DNA from: Lachnospiraceae bacterium
GTDB taxonomy: Bacteria; Bacillota; Clostridia; Lachnospirales; Lachnospiraceae
Reading direction: 5' to 3'
Length of the DNA: 64,000 nucleotides
Assembly (NCBI GenBank): GCA_021770345.1
Contig: JAETRD010000002.1
Location: 62,001 to 126,000, forward strand
Shown here: positions 48,139-57,205 of the stretch, one piece after another
Position numbering within the stretch: the stretch's first letter is position 1
How the letters are laid out: each line of letters begins with the position of its first letter
Position numbers and translations under genes: made by a program
Notes under the pieces: model-generated
What the model saw: the letters and a program-made list of their open reading frames with translations, nothing else
Databases searched by the model: none
Told to the model about the DNA's origin: nothing

Positions 48139-51100
48139 TTGGCGAAGTCATTGATTATCACGGAGAAACCGAGTGTGGCGCAGGAATTTGCCAGGATTTT
48201 GGGGGTGTCCGGACGAAATGACGGATATATAGAGAATGATGCCTATGTGATTACCTGGTGCGTGGGTCATCTGGTGGAGATGGTATATCCGGAGGAGTAC
48301 GATGCGCGTTACAAAAAGTGGCGTCTCGAAGATTTACCGTTTTTGCCGCAGGAATACAAATATCAGGTCATACCGAATGTGAAAAGACAGTATGATGTGG
48401 TACACAGGATGCTTTACAGGGAGGATATCGAAACGGTCTACTGGGCAGGCGATGCCGGGAAAGAGGGACAGACCATCGAGGAAAATATTCGGAGGTTCGG
48501 CGGAGTCAGAGAGGGAATGCGCGAACTGCGCGTGTGGATTGACTCCCAGACCGAGGAGGAGATTCTGCGCGGACTGCGCGAGGCAAAGGAGATGTCGGAG
48601 TACGACAATCTCGCAAAGTCGGGCATCATGCGCACGATGGAAGACTATGCGATGGGAATCAATTTTTCCAGAGTCATGTCGGTCAGATACGGGAAGCTGC
48701 TAAATGACGCGGCGGGAACCAAAAGCTATACCGCGATTGCCGTGGGACGCGTGATGACCTGTGTGCTCGGCATGGTGGTGATCCGGGAGCGGGAAATCCG
48801 CGATTTTACCGAGACGCCGTTTTACCGCGTTGTCGGACGGTTTGCAGCGGCCGGGGACGCGGAGACGGCCGGGGACGGCCGTGCGGCAGCCGGGGACGCG
48901 GAGACGGCGGGAGACGGCCGTGCGGCAGCGGGCGGTTTCGTGTCTGCCGAGTGGAAGGCCGTGGAGGGGACAAGATATTATGAGTCGCCCCTTTTGTATA
49001 AGGAGAACGGCTTTCGGAAGGAGGAGAGCGCCAGGGAACTGATTTCCTCACTGGAGGGAAAAGAGGTGCATGTCCGGACCGTGGAGAGGGGGATTTCCAG
49101 AAAGAAGGCGCCGCTGCTGTTTAATCTGGCGGAGCTTCAGGCGGAGTGTGCAAAGCGCTTTAAAATCAGCCCGGACGAGACCCTGCAGGCGGCGCAGGAG
49201 CTGTACGAGAGGAAGCTGACGACCTACCCGAGAACGGATGCGCGTGTGCTGTCGTCTGCGGTGGCGAAGGAAATCAGCCGCAATGTCGGCGGCCTGAAAA
49301 AGTATTCGCCCGTGGCGGAGTTTGCCGAACGTGTTTTAAAGGAGGGACGTTATCGGAATATCGCGCGCACTTCCTACACGGATGACGCCAAGGTTACGGA
49401 CCACTATGCGATTATCCCGACCGGTCAGGTGACGGAGCTCGGGAAATTGACAGAACTGCAGCGGGGGGTGTACGACATGATCGTGCGGCGGTTTTTGAGT
49501 ATTTTTTACCCCGCTGCGGAGTATGAAACGGTAAAACTGATCGTGTCGGCGGACGGGGAAATGTTTTTTGCCTCCGCAAAATCGTTAAAGACGCCCGGAT
49601 ATCTTGAGATTGCCGGAATCCCGAAGAAAAACGTGGGAAACGGCGAGGAGGAGGCGGACGAGGAGAGCGAGGACAACGGTGCGGCGCTTTTTGCCCTTGC
49701 GGCGCGGACAAAGGAGGGAGACGTGCTCTCTGTGGGCGGCTATTCGATCAAAGAAGGGAAAACTTCGTCGCCGAAGCGCTATACCTCCGGTTCGATGGTG
49801 CTCGCGATGGAAAATGCGGGACAGCTGATTGAGGACGAGGAGCTGCGGGCGCAGATTAAGGGCTCGGGTATCGGCACCTCGGCCACAAGGGCCGAGATTA
49901 TCAAAAAGCTTGTCCGCGTCGGCTATCTGAATCTGAACAAAAAGACACAGGTGCTCAGTCCCATGCGGCTTGGAGAAATGATTTTTGAGGTGGTGAGCAT
50001 GACGGTGCCGGCGCTTTTGAATCCGAAGATGACCGCCTCGTGGGAGAAGGGGCTTGACGGTATCACCAGAGGAAGCGTCGTCATGGAGGACTACCGGGAA
50101 AAGCTCGAGGATTTCATCCGCAGAGAGACCGTCGCCATGATTGAAAACGATCTGACGGGCCGGGTGGCGGAGCGCATCCGGCCGTTCGTCGGCAAGGGAG
50201 GAAAGGGGATTGCGGCAAAGCGTCCGATCGGCGTCCCCTGCCCGGCCTGCGGCGGCGAGATGGAGACGACGCCGTTTGGCTACGGCTGCAGCAACTATAA
50301 GAGGGACGGCTCGGGCTGTAAATTTTCCGTCGGCACGATCGCAGGGCGGGATCTGTCCGAGGAGGAGGTGCGGGCGCTGCTTTCGGACGGTCATACGGAA
50401 GTCTTAAGCGGTTTCGTCTCGAGGGCAAAAAAGAAGTTCGACGCAGCGTTACGATTAGAACGCGATGAGAAGGGCAAGCCGTCGATTCACTTTGATTTTT
50501 CGCGGAATCAGCCCAAACTCCTCGAGGGGGTCACATGCCCGGTCTGCGGAGCCGGAATGGAAATCACGCCGTTTGGTTACAGCTGCGTGCGGCGCAGTGA
50601 GAATCCGGACGCGTGTTATTTTTCGGTCGGGAAGATTGCGGGAAAATCTGTCGGCGTGGACGATCTCGCGGCGCTTTTGAAAAACGGAAGAACGGAACTG
50701 ATCCGGGGATTTACGTCGAAAAATAAAAAGAAATTTAACGCGCGTCTCGTGCTCGAGACGGCGGAGGACGGGAAAAAGAACGTAGTTTTTGACTTTTCCG
50801 GAAACGAGGCGGAGGCGGTCGCGGACGTGGTATGCCCGATGTGCGGCGGCGCCGTCCTCGTGAAATCGTTCGGCTACGGCTGTGCCAATTATGACCCGGA
50901 CAATCCGGACAGCTGCCGCTTTTCGATCGGGACAATGGCCGGAAAAGACCTGAACGTCTCCCAGGTGCAGGAGCTTTTGCAAAATGGGAGAACCGAAACG
51001 ATCCGCGGCTTTAAGTCAAAGGCAGGCAAGAAATTCGACGCCTGCGTGGCGTTGGAGCGGGATGAGACGGGCGCGATTTTTGCGAGATTTGATTTTGAAC

Positions 51101-52077
51101 ATGTCGAGGCAAAGCGGGTGAAGGATGTGAAATGTCCGATCTGCGGCGGCGAGATTGTCCAGACGTCGTTCGGCTTCGGCTGCGCGAATTATGTGAAGGA
51201 CGATGCGTCAAGCTGCCGCTTTTCCGTCGGAAAGATGGCCGGGAAGGCGCTGACGGAGGCGCAGGTGAAGGAGCTGCTCACCAACGGGAGAACCGGGACA
51301 ATCCGCGGTTTTAAGTCGAAGACGGGGAAGAAATTTGACGCCAGAGTGGTGCTGAACCGGAATGAGGAAACAGGGAAGATTACGGGGTTAAAATTTGACT
51401 TTAACGATCTCGAAGCGCCGAGGGTGAAGGATGTGAAGTGCCCGATGTGCGGAGGCGAGATTGTAAAGACGATGTTCGGTTTCGGCTGTGCGAATTACGC
51501 GAAAGACGATCCGGCAAGCTGCCGTTTTTCCATCGGGAAAATCGCGGGAGTCACGCTGAAGGAATCGCAGGTCAAAGAGCTGTTGCTGCGGGGGAAAACC
51601 GAGGTGATACAGGGATTTGTCGCAAAGACCGGAATGAAATTCGATGCGCCGTTAAAGCTGACGCCGGAGGGACAGGTGGCCTTTGATTTTCCGGAGAAGC
51701 CAAAGCCGGCAGAGACGGATGTCAAATGTCCGAAATGCGGAATGCTGTTAAAGAAAGGCCAGTGGTGCTATGAGTGTGAATGCGGATTTCGGGTATTTCA
51801 TACCGTGGCGCAGGTGCCCCTGTCGGAGGAGATCATAAAGGAGCTGTTTGCGACCGGAAAGACGAGCAATAAGGTAAGCGGGTTTGTGTCAAAGGCGGGA
51901 AATCCGTTCGAGACCTGTCTGAAATTCGAGGACGACCGCATTTTATTTGACTTTGACAATCCGGGCGGTGCGGGGGAGACGCCCCAAAGGGGCGCAGAGC
52001 ACCCGGACGGCCCGCCGGAACCCGTGATGGCAGCCGTGACAGCGGCGGAGGAGGAATATGAAAGTATTAAACCGTGA
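48139..52077 (+). CDS. topB: DNA topoisomerase III with six C-terminal zinc-ribbon repeats
   Basis: 1312-residue type IA topoisomerase, nearly twice the usual ~700. TOPRIM domain with SLIITEKPSVAQEF and WAGDAGKEGQ; active-site Tyr363 in LTTYPRTDARVL; GSGIGTSATRAEII near residue 570. From about residue 700, six tandem ~98-residue repeats begin near 50239, 50535, 50831, 51130, 51436 and 51724. The pattern is CPxCGG-x-FG(F/Y)GC-x-CxFSxGxxAG-x-LLxxGrT-x-GFxSKxGKKFDA-x-FDF. The last is diverged (CPKCG ... CYECECGF). Repeats 3-5 are most alike, suggesting recent duplication. A 2 x 13-residue repeat is inserted near residue 240. TTG 48139 follows GGAGG. traX overlaps the end by 20 bases. Confidence 0.95.
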   Translation: MAKSLIITEKPSVAQEFARILGVSGRNDGYIENDAYVITWCVGHLVEMVYPEEYDARYKKWRLEDLPFLPQEYKYQVIPNVKRQYDVVHRMLYREDIETVYWAGDAGKEGQTIEENIRRFGGVREGMRELRVWIDSQTEEEILRGLREAKEMSEYDNLAKSGIMRTMEDYAMGINFSRVMSVRYGKLLNDAAGTKSYTAIAVGRVMTCVLGMVVIREREIRDFTETPFYRVVGRFAAAGDAETAGDGRAAAGDAETAGDGRAAAGGFVSAEWKAVEGTRYYESPLLYKENGFRKEESARELISSLEGKEVHVRTVERGISRKKAPLLFNLAELQAECAKRFKISPDETLQAAQELYERKLTTYPRTDARVLSSAVAKEISRNVGGLKKYSPVAEFAERVLKEGRYRNIARTSYTDDAKVTDHYAIIPTGQVTELGKLTELQRGVYDMIVRRFLSIFYPAAEYETVKLIVSADGEMFFASAKSLKTPGYLEIAGIPKKNVGNGEEEADEESEDNGAALFALAARTKEGDVLSVGGYSIKEGKTSSPKRYTSGSMVLAMENAGQLIEDEELRAQIKGSGIGTSATRAEIIKKLVRVGYLNLNKKTQVLSPMRLGEMIFEVVSMTVPALLNPKMTASWEKGLDGITRGSVVMEDYREKLEDFIRRETVAMIENDLTGRVAERIRPFVGKGGKGIAAKRPIGVPCPACGGEMETTPFGYGCSNYKRDGSGCKFSVGTIAGRDLSEEEVRALLSDGHTEVLSGFVSRAKKKFDAALRLERDEKGKPSIHFDFSRNQPKLLEGVTCPVCGAGMEITPFGYSCVRRSENPDACYFSVGKIAGKSVGVDDLAALLKNGRTELIRGFTSKNKKKFNARLVLETAEDGKKNVVFDFSGNEAEAVADVVCPMCGGAVLVKSFGYGCANYDPDNPDSCRFSIGTMAGKDLNVSQVQELLQNGRTETIRGFKSKAGKKFDACVALERDETGAIFARFDFEHVEAKRVKDVKCPICGGEIVQTSFGFGCANYVKDDASSCRFSVGKMAGKALTEAQVKELLTNGRTGTIRGFKSKTGKKFDARVVLNRNEETGKITGLKFDFNDLEAPRVKDVKCPMCGGEIVKTMFGFGCANYAKDDPASCRFSIGKIAGVTLKESQVKELLLRGKTEVIQGFVAKTGMKFDAPLKLTPEGQVAFDFPEKPKPAETDVKCPKCGMLLKKGQWCYECECGFRVFHTVAQVPLSEEIIKELFATGKTSNKVSGFVSKAGNPFETCLKFEDDRILFDFDNPGGAGETPQRGAEHPDGPPEPVMAAVTAAEEEYESIKP
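48847..48924 (+). repeat. In-frame 2 x 39-bp minisatellite in topB
   Basis: Units 48847-48885 and 48886-48924 encode AAGDAETAGDGRA twice and differ at only a few bases. They form a Gly/Ala/Asp-rich insert between VVGRFA and FVSAEWKA. Confidence 0.88.
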
Positions 52078-52762
52078 CCAGATTAAATATTTTGCGATGT
52101 TTGCGATGCTGTTAAACCACATCGCAGGTATCTTTCTCGAACCCGGGACGCTGCTCGCGGAACTGTTTTTTGATACAGGCTATTTCACGGCCATCACAAT
52201 GTGCTATTTTATGGTGGAGGGGTATCAGTATACCCGCTCAAAAAGGAACTACGGAATCCGCCTGTTTCTCTTTGCGCTTGTATCGCAGTTCCCGTTTCAG
52301 TTCGCATTTGACCACGGCGGTCTGAGCATGATCTACACGCTCTTCTGCTGTTTTCTGATCCTGGTGGTGCGCGAGCGGGTGGAAAGTCCGGCGCTGAGGA
52401 AGTTTCTGCAGGTGCTGCTTGCGTTTGCGACTGCAGTCGGCGACTGGCCGTTTTTTGCGGCGGCGTTTGTCATCCTTTTCGATGAGGCGCGGCTTGGAAA
52501 GCGGCGGTTTTGGGATACCTATATATTCGGAGTGATCGGCTTCGGGCTGCTGCAGGGACTTAGCTATGCCGGTATGATGTCCCCGGCAAAGGCCGTGTTA
52601 TGTGCGGCGGGCGCATGCCTCGGCATGCTCTCGAGCGGCTTTGTCCTGCGTTATCTCTACAACGGAAAACGGGCGGAGCACGGGCGCAATCTGTCAAAGT
52701 GGTTTTTCTATATTTTTTATCCGGCGCATCTGTTGATTCTCGGCGTCATAGCCCGCATGTGA
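52058..52762 (+). CDS. TraX family membrane protein
   Basis: 234-residue protein with about seven membrane segments. TraX family marks: LNRDQIKYFAMFAMLLNHIA at the start, YFMVEGYQYTRSKRNYGIRLFLFALVSQFPF, and the C-terminal KWFFYIFYPAHLLIL. TraX was named for N-acetylation of F-pilin, but chromosomal homologues in Firmicutes are widespread and probably acetylate other substrates. It overlaps the end of topB by 20 bases, with GGAGG inside topB. No conjugation genes are near. Confidence 0.88.
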   Translation: MKVLNRDQIKYFAMFAMLLNHIAGIFLEPGTLLAELFFDTGYFTAITMCYFMVEGYQYTRSKRNYGIRLFLFALVSQFPFQFAFDHGGLSMIYTLFCCFLILVVRERVESPALRKFLQVLLAFATAVGDWPFFAAAFVILFDEARLGKRRFWDTYIFGVIGFGLLQGLSYAGMMSPAKAVLCAAGACLGMLSSGFVLRYLYNGKRAEHGRNLSKWFFYIFYPAHLLILGVIARM

Positions 52763-52776
52763 AGCATGCGCGGGCA
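52749..52776 (+). terminator. Hairpin spanning the traX stop codon
   Basis: GCCCG-CATG (ending within the last sense codon) pairs with CATG-CG-CGGGC around the stop codon. A second small hairpin GGAG/CTCC with T4 follows near 52792-52810. Together they may end the transcript. Confidence 0.45.
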
Positions 52777-52866
52777 CATCATCGACAAATCGGGGAGCAC
52801 GGCTCCTTTTATATAAATAAAAGCATATCGCGGATATGAAAGTTAAAAATGGGAGGATGAAAGAAA

Positions 52867-53532
52867 ATGGAACAGGTAAAAATCAGCAGTCTGTATGACC
52901 TGAATGAGACGATTGCGGCGGAGCTGTTTGAGGGACTCACATATCCCTGGGAGGCCCTGGCGAAAATCAGCGACTTTATTAAGAACCTGGGCCCCACGCT
53001 GGATGCGGAGCGGTTTGAACAGTGGAAAGAGGATGTCTGGGTGGCAAGAAGCGCGCGGGTCGCGCCGACCGCATTGTTAAATGGACCTTTAATTATTGAT
53101 GAAGATGCGGAAATCAGGCACTGTGCATTTGTGCGCGGCAGCGCGATTGTCGGGAAGAACTGTGTCGTGGGCAATTCCACGGAGCTGAAAAACGTCGTGC
53201 TGTTCAACCGCGTGCAGGTGCCGCATTACAATTATGTCGGCGATTCGATTCTCGGTTTTAAGGCGCATATGGGCGCCGGTTCCATCACGTCAAATGTGAA
53301 GTCAGACAAGACACTGGTGGTTGTAAAAGGTGAAAACGAAAAAATTGAAACAGGATTAAAGAAATTTGGCGCCATGCTGGGCGATTGTGTGGAGGTGGGG
53401 TGTAACTCGGTGCTGAATCCTGGCACGGTTGTCGGTCCGCACACGAACATCTATCCGCTGTCGTCGGTGCGCGGCGTGATTCCGGCGGATTCCATCTATA
53501 AAAACAGAAACGAAATTGCGGAGAAGCGCTGA
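52867..53532 (+). CDS. Left-handed beta-helix (LbH) protein, GlmU C-terminal-like
   Basis: 221-residue protein. After a helical N-terminal 60 residues (SLYDLNETIAAELFEGL, PWEAL) come hexapeptide-repeat turns: VWVARSARVAPTALLNGPLII, AEIRHCAFVRGSAIVGKNCVVGNSTEL and GDCVEVGCNSVLNPGTVVGPHTNIYPLSSV. The strand VPHYNYVGDSILGFKAHMGAGSITSN resembles the acetyltransferase site of GlmU. Such proteins are often labelled UDP-GlcNAc pyrophosphorylase, but the nucleotidyltransferase half is missing. An acyl- or acetyltransferase role is inferred; the substrate is unknown. Confidence 0.8.
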   Translation: MEQVKISSLYDLNETIAAELFEGLTYPWEALAKISDFIKNLGPTLDAERFEQWKEDVWVARSARVAPTALLNGPLIIDEDAEIRHCAFVRGSAIVGKNCVVGNSTELKNVVLFNRVQVPHYNYVGDSILGFKAHMGAGSITSNVKSDKTLVVVKGENEKIETGLKKFGAMLGDCVEVGCNSVLNPGTVVGPHTNIYPLSSVRGVIPADSIYKNRNEIAEKR

Positions 53533-53544
53533 GAGGCGAAAGTT

Positions 53545-55143
53545 ATGAAAAGAAACGGAATGTATGCCGGGCGTATCCTCGGATTGGCTGTACTGACGGC
53601 ACTGTTTGCCGTCGGATGTGGGAGTCAGGAACAGGAACATACCACCGGCCAGGCGGCGGAAACGGAAAACCATGAGCCGAACGGCGGTGCAGGCGGCGCT
53701 GCCGGTGAGGAGCATAGCGCAGGCACGGAGGCGGAGGGCCCCCGCGGAGAGGAAGCGCAGGGGGACGGGATTTCTTTTACTTCCTGCGGAATGACGATAT
53801 CGCTTCCTGCGGACTGGAGAGAGCGTTATCTGATTGTGGAGGATGCGGGCGGGTTCTCCGTTTACCAGAAAGCTTCCTATGAGAAGACGGAGGGGATGGG
53901 GTACCTGTTTGGTTTAAGCCGCGGCACGGAGTACTGGAATTACGGCGCAGGGGAGACGCTGCTGGCCTATACGGAAGGCGGAACACTCTACTATCTGTTG
54001 CAGCCGACCGATTTTCCGTGTGATACGGAAGATAAGGCTCTGTGTGACGAGTATCAGGAGATGTCCAAAGATGTGGAAGGTATTGTGGATTCCGTCTCAA
54101 TTGAGGAGGAGGCTTACCTGGATGCAGAAGAGTATGTGATTCCGGTCAGCAGCATTTTACCGCTGTCGGAGGATGTGCTGTTAAATTATAGCGGCAATGA
54201 ACTGTGGATTGCGAAAAACGAAATTTATGCCAGACACGGGAGAAAATTTCAGAATGAATTTCTGCAGGGCTATTTTGACAGCTGCAGCTGGTATGAGGGA
54301 ACGGCGGAGCCGGAGCAGTTTTCGGAGTCTGTCTTAAGTGAGCTTGAGCAGGAGAATGTTAAGCGGATTGCCGCCCGTGCAGAGGTTCTTGCAGAGGAAA
54401 ATCCGTATCCGAAAGAATATAAGACCGGGGAGACCGTAAAGGCGGATCTGACGGGAGACGGTGTGACGAATACCGTGAGTTACCAGGTGAAGGACGAGGG
54501 AAACGACGCGTATTCTTATCGTCTGACGATAGACGGCGTGACGTTTGAACTCGGGGAAACCATTGTCATGTGTACGCCCGTGACAGACGTGTTTTATATC
54601 ACCGATATCACGACATACGAGGCGGGGCTCGAGATTGCAGTGCTTGACGAGGGGCCGAGCGGGGATCCGGAGACTCATTTTTTCCGCTATGACGGAGAGG
54701 CGCCCGTCTATTTGGGCGCGGTAAGCGGATTCCCGTTTCCCGAGCAGAATTTCGGGAGAAACGGGTTTGACGGAACGGGCGGAATTGTAGGCCGCGGACG
54801 TGTGGATCTGATAGAGACGGCCTATACGGAGGATTATTGGCGGTATGACTTTGAGGCGGGAAAAATCGAGGAGGATAGCGGCAGATTTTACAATTTCTAC
54901 TATTATATACCGCATGAACTCTATGTCGATTTGCCGGTACACCGCCGGATGGATGCGTCGTCAGAGACGGATCTCATCCCTGCCGGGCAGAAGGTTTATT
55001 TCCTTTCCACCGACGGGGAAGCGTGGATTTATGTGAAGGGGAAGGACGGAACGGCCGGTTATATGCAGGTGCGGCAGGAGCAGGTGGCGGAGGTCGCAAA
55101 GCCGGCCGCAGAAGTGTTTTCCGGGCTCGACTATTTTGATTAG
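53545..55143 (+). CDS. YARHG-domain lipoprotein
   Basis: 532-residue secreted lipoprotein. Signal peptide with LFAVGCGS (Cys near residue 25), a low-complexity Glu/Gly/Thr-rich stretch to about residue 70, a globular domain with ISLPADWRERYLIVED, then a YARHG domain (NELWIAKNEIYARHGRKFQNEFLQGYFDSCSWY, about 218-250) and a beta-rich C-terminal region. YARHG domains occur on extracytoplasmic proteins, often with peptidase or sensor domains; the function is unknown. It starts 12 bases after the LbH gene with GAGAGG upstream. Confidence 0.85.
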   Translation: MKRNGMYAGRILGLAVLTALFAVGCGSQEQEHTTGQAAETENHEPNGGAGGAAGEEHSAGTEAEGPRGEEAQGDGISFTSCGMTISLPADWRERYLIVEDAGGFSVYQKASYEKTEGMGYLFGLSRGTEYWNYGAGETLLAYTEGGTLYYLLQPTDFPCDTEDKALCDEYQEMSKDVEGIVDSVSIEEEAYLDAEEYVIPVSSILPLSEDVLLNYSGNELWIAKNEIYARHGRKFQNEFLQGYFDSCSWYEGTAEPEQFSESVLSELEQENVKRIAARAEVLAEENPYPKEYKTGETVKADLTGDGVTNTVSYQVKDEGNDAYSYRLTIDGVTFELGETIVMCTPVTDVFYITDITTYEAGLEIAVLDEGPSGDPETHFFRYDGEAPVYLGAVSGFPFPEQNFGRNGFDGTGGIVGRGRVDLIETAYTEDYWRYDFEAGKIEEDSGRFYNFYYYIPHELYVDLPVHRRMDASSETDLIPAGQKVYFLSTDGEAWIYVKGKDGTAGYMQVRQEQVAEVAKPAAEVFSGLDYFD

Positions 55144-55284
55144 CCAAAGCCAAATATAAAGTGTGAATAAAATACAGGAAACCTCTGGACTATTTTTACA
55201 AAATGTGCGAAAATAAATCCGGTATGTTAAATGCGTAACAATGTCTGCTACATACAGTTTTATCAAGTGAAAGGAGTCTTAAGA

Positions 55285-55977
55285 ATGATTTACACGAAGG
55301 AAGTTGAAAACATGTGTCCGGTGGCAAAGGGCGCAAAACATGAGCCAGCTCCGATCCCGGAAGAAGGCAAATGGGTACATTCTAAAAAAATTGAAGATAT
55401 TTCTGGTTTCACACACGGTGTGGGCTGGTGTGCACCGCAGCAGGGTGCCTGCAAGCTCTCCCTCAATGTAAAGAACGGCGTGATCGAGGAAGCGCTCGTT
55501 GAGACGATCGGCTGCTCCGGCATGACGCATTCCGCAGCGATGGCTGCCGAAGTTTTACAGGGGAAAACCATTCTCGAGGCATTGAATACAGACCTTGTCT
55601 GCGATGCGATCAACACGGCGATGAGAGAGCTGTTCTTACAGATTGTATACGGACGTACACAGAGTGCATTTTCCGATGACGGTCTTGCAATCGGCGCAGG
55701 CCTTGAGGATCTCGGAAAAGGGCTTCGTTCCCAGGTCGGCACGATGTACGCGACAAAGGAGAAAGGCGTCCGCTATCTCGAGATGGCGGAAGGCTATGTG
55801 ACCGGGATTGCCCTCAATGAGGACAACGAGGTAATCGGCTATCAGTTCGTTTCCCTCGGAAAGATGACTGACTTTATCAAAAAAGGCGATGACCCGAACA
55901 CCGCATGGGAGAAGGCAAAAGGACAGTACGGCCGCGTGGCGGACGCTGCGAAGATCATCGACCCGCGTGTAGAGTAG
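55285..55977 (+). CDS. NifU-like iron-sulfur scaffold homologue (partner of GGGtGRT protein)
   Basis: 230-residue cytoplasmic protein with an IscU/NifU-like core: GWCAPQQGACKLSLNVKNGVIEEA, VETIGCSGMTHSAAMAAEVLQGKT and LQIVYGRTQSAFSDDGL. The three conserved Cys positions (GWC, GAC, GC) could hold an Fe-S cluster. The C-terminal ~80 residues are not of NifU type. ATG 55285 follows AAGGAG. It is always seen by recollection beside the GGGtGRT gene, which follows after 61 bases here; no cysteine desulfurase is adjacent. Confidence 0.85.
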   Translation: MIYTKEVENMCPVAKGAKHEPAPIPEEGKWVHSKKIEDISGFTHGVGWCAPQQGACKLSLNVKNGVIEEALVETIGCSGMTHSAAMAAEVLQGKTILEALNTDLVCDAINTAMRELFLQIVYGRTQSAFSDDGLAIGAGLEDLGKGLRSQVGTMYATKEKGVRYLEMAEGYVTGIALNEDNEVIGYQFVSLGKMTDFIKKGDDPNTAWEKAKGQYGRVADAAKIIDPRVE

Positions 55978-56038
55978 AAACGGACGAAAGTGAGTCATCA
56001 TGCTTGCATGTTTGACGGGAAAGGAGAAAATTAATATC

Positions 56039-57049
56039 ATGGCATTATTTGAATCATATGAGAGAAGAATTCCGCAGATTAACGCTGTGCTGAATAATTA
56101 TGGAATCAGCTCCATCGAAGAAGCTGAGAAAATCACAAAGGATGCTGGACTCGACGTGTATGAGCAGGTGAAGAAAATCCAGCCGATCTGTTTTGAGAAC
56201 GCATGCTGGGCATACACCGTAGGTGCGGCGATCGCGATCAAAAAGGGTGCGGTGAGAGCTGCGGATGCGGCTGCGGCGATCGGAGAGGGACTTCAGGCAT
56301 TCTGTATCCCGGGTTCCGTCGCAGACCACAGAAAGGTAGGACTTGGACACGGAAACCTCGGCAAGATGCTGCTCGAGGAGGAGACCGAGTGCTTCTGCTT
56401 TCTCGCGGGACATGAGTCCTTTGCGGCTGCGGAGGGCGCGATCGGTATCGCGGAGAAGGCGAATAAAGTACGCCAGAAACCGCTCCGCGTCATCTTAAAC
56501 GGACTTGGAAAGGACGCTGCGCAGATTATCTCCCGTATCAACGGATTTACCTTTGTGGAGACGCAGTATGACTACAAAGAGGCGAAATTAAACGTTGTCT
56601 ATGAGAAGCCGTATTCCGACGGGCTTCGCGCAACCGTAAAATGCTACGGCGCGGACGACGTGCAGGAAGGTGTAGCGATCATGCATCACGAGAATGTCGG
56701 TGTTTCCATCACCGGTAATTCCACCAACCCGACACGTTTCCAGCATCCGGTTGCAGGTACATACAAAAAGGAATGTATCGAGCAGGGCAAGAAATACTTC
56801 TCCGTTGCATCCGGCGGCGGTACCGGACGTACGCTTCACCCGGACAATATGGCTGCTGGCCCCGCTTCCTACGGTATGACCGATACGATGGGACGTATGC
56901 ACTCCGATGCACAGTTCGCGGGTTCCTCCTCCGTGCCGGCTCATGTAGAGATGATGGGACTGATCGGTATGGGCAACAATCCGATGGTAGGAGCGACCGT
57001 TGCGGTTGCCGTTTCCATCGAGGAAGCACACAAGGCAGGAAAGTGCTAA
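56039..57049 (+). CDS. GGGtGRT protein
   Basis: 336-residue soluble protein named after its motif, here SVASGGGTGRTLHPDNMAAG. Other striking parts are AYTVGAAIAIKKGA, GLGHGNLGKMLLEEETECFCFLAGHESFAAAEGAIGIAE, HHENVGVSITGNSTNPTRFQHPVAG and the Gly-rich end GLIGMGNNPMVGATVAVAVS. AAAGGAG precedes ATG 56039. Codon use is very regular, as for a highly expressed gene. It forms a two-gene unit with the NifU-like gene. The biochemical role is not known to me. Confidence 0.92.
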   Translation: MALFESYERRIPQINAVLNNYGISSIEEAEKITKDAGLDVYEQVKKIQPICFENACWAYTVGAAIAIKKGAVRAADAAAAIGEGLQAFCIPGSVADHRKVGLGHGNLGKMLLEEETECFCFLAGHESFAAAEGAIGIAEKANKVRQKPLRVILNGLGKDAAQIISRINGFTFVETQYDYKEAKLNVVYEKPYSDGLRATVKCYGADDVQEGVAIMHHENVGVSITGNSTNPTRFQHPVAGTYKKECIEQGKKYFSVASGGGTGRTLHPDNMAAGPASYGMTDTMGRMHSDAQFAGSSSVPAHVEMMGLIGMGNNPMVGATVAVAVSIEEAHKAGKC

Positions 57050-57086
57050 AAAGCAGACGTAGCAGAAGAGAATGAATCCTAAACAT

Positions 57087-57125
57087 AAAAGGCACTGTGA
57101 TTTTCGAAATTGCAGTGCCTTTTTG
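57087..57125 (+). terminator. Terminator of the GGGtGRT unit
   Basis: AAAAGGCACTG pairs with CAGTGCCTTTT and ends in T5. Confidence 0.88.
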
Positions 57126-57205
57126 AACGGTAAGGTAAAGAAACAGGCAATATTTTTCTGCTGTCAATTTTATTCGGGAAGTTTTTATTGAAATGGGTGT
57201 ATTGT

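Noticed and set aside
49585-50394. 269-residue antisense ORF over topB
   Set aside because: Shadow of the topB coding frame, no recognisable domain.
52058-52762. Conjugative element, suggested by TraX and topB
   Set aside because: No relaxase, coupling protein, type IV secretion or integrase genes are present; chromosomal TraX homologues are common.
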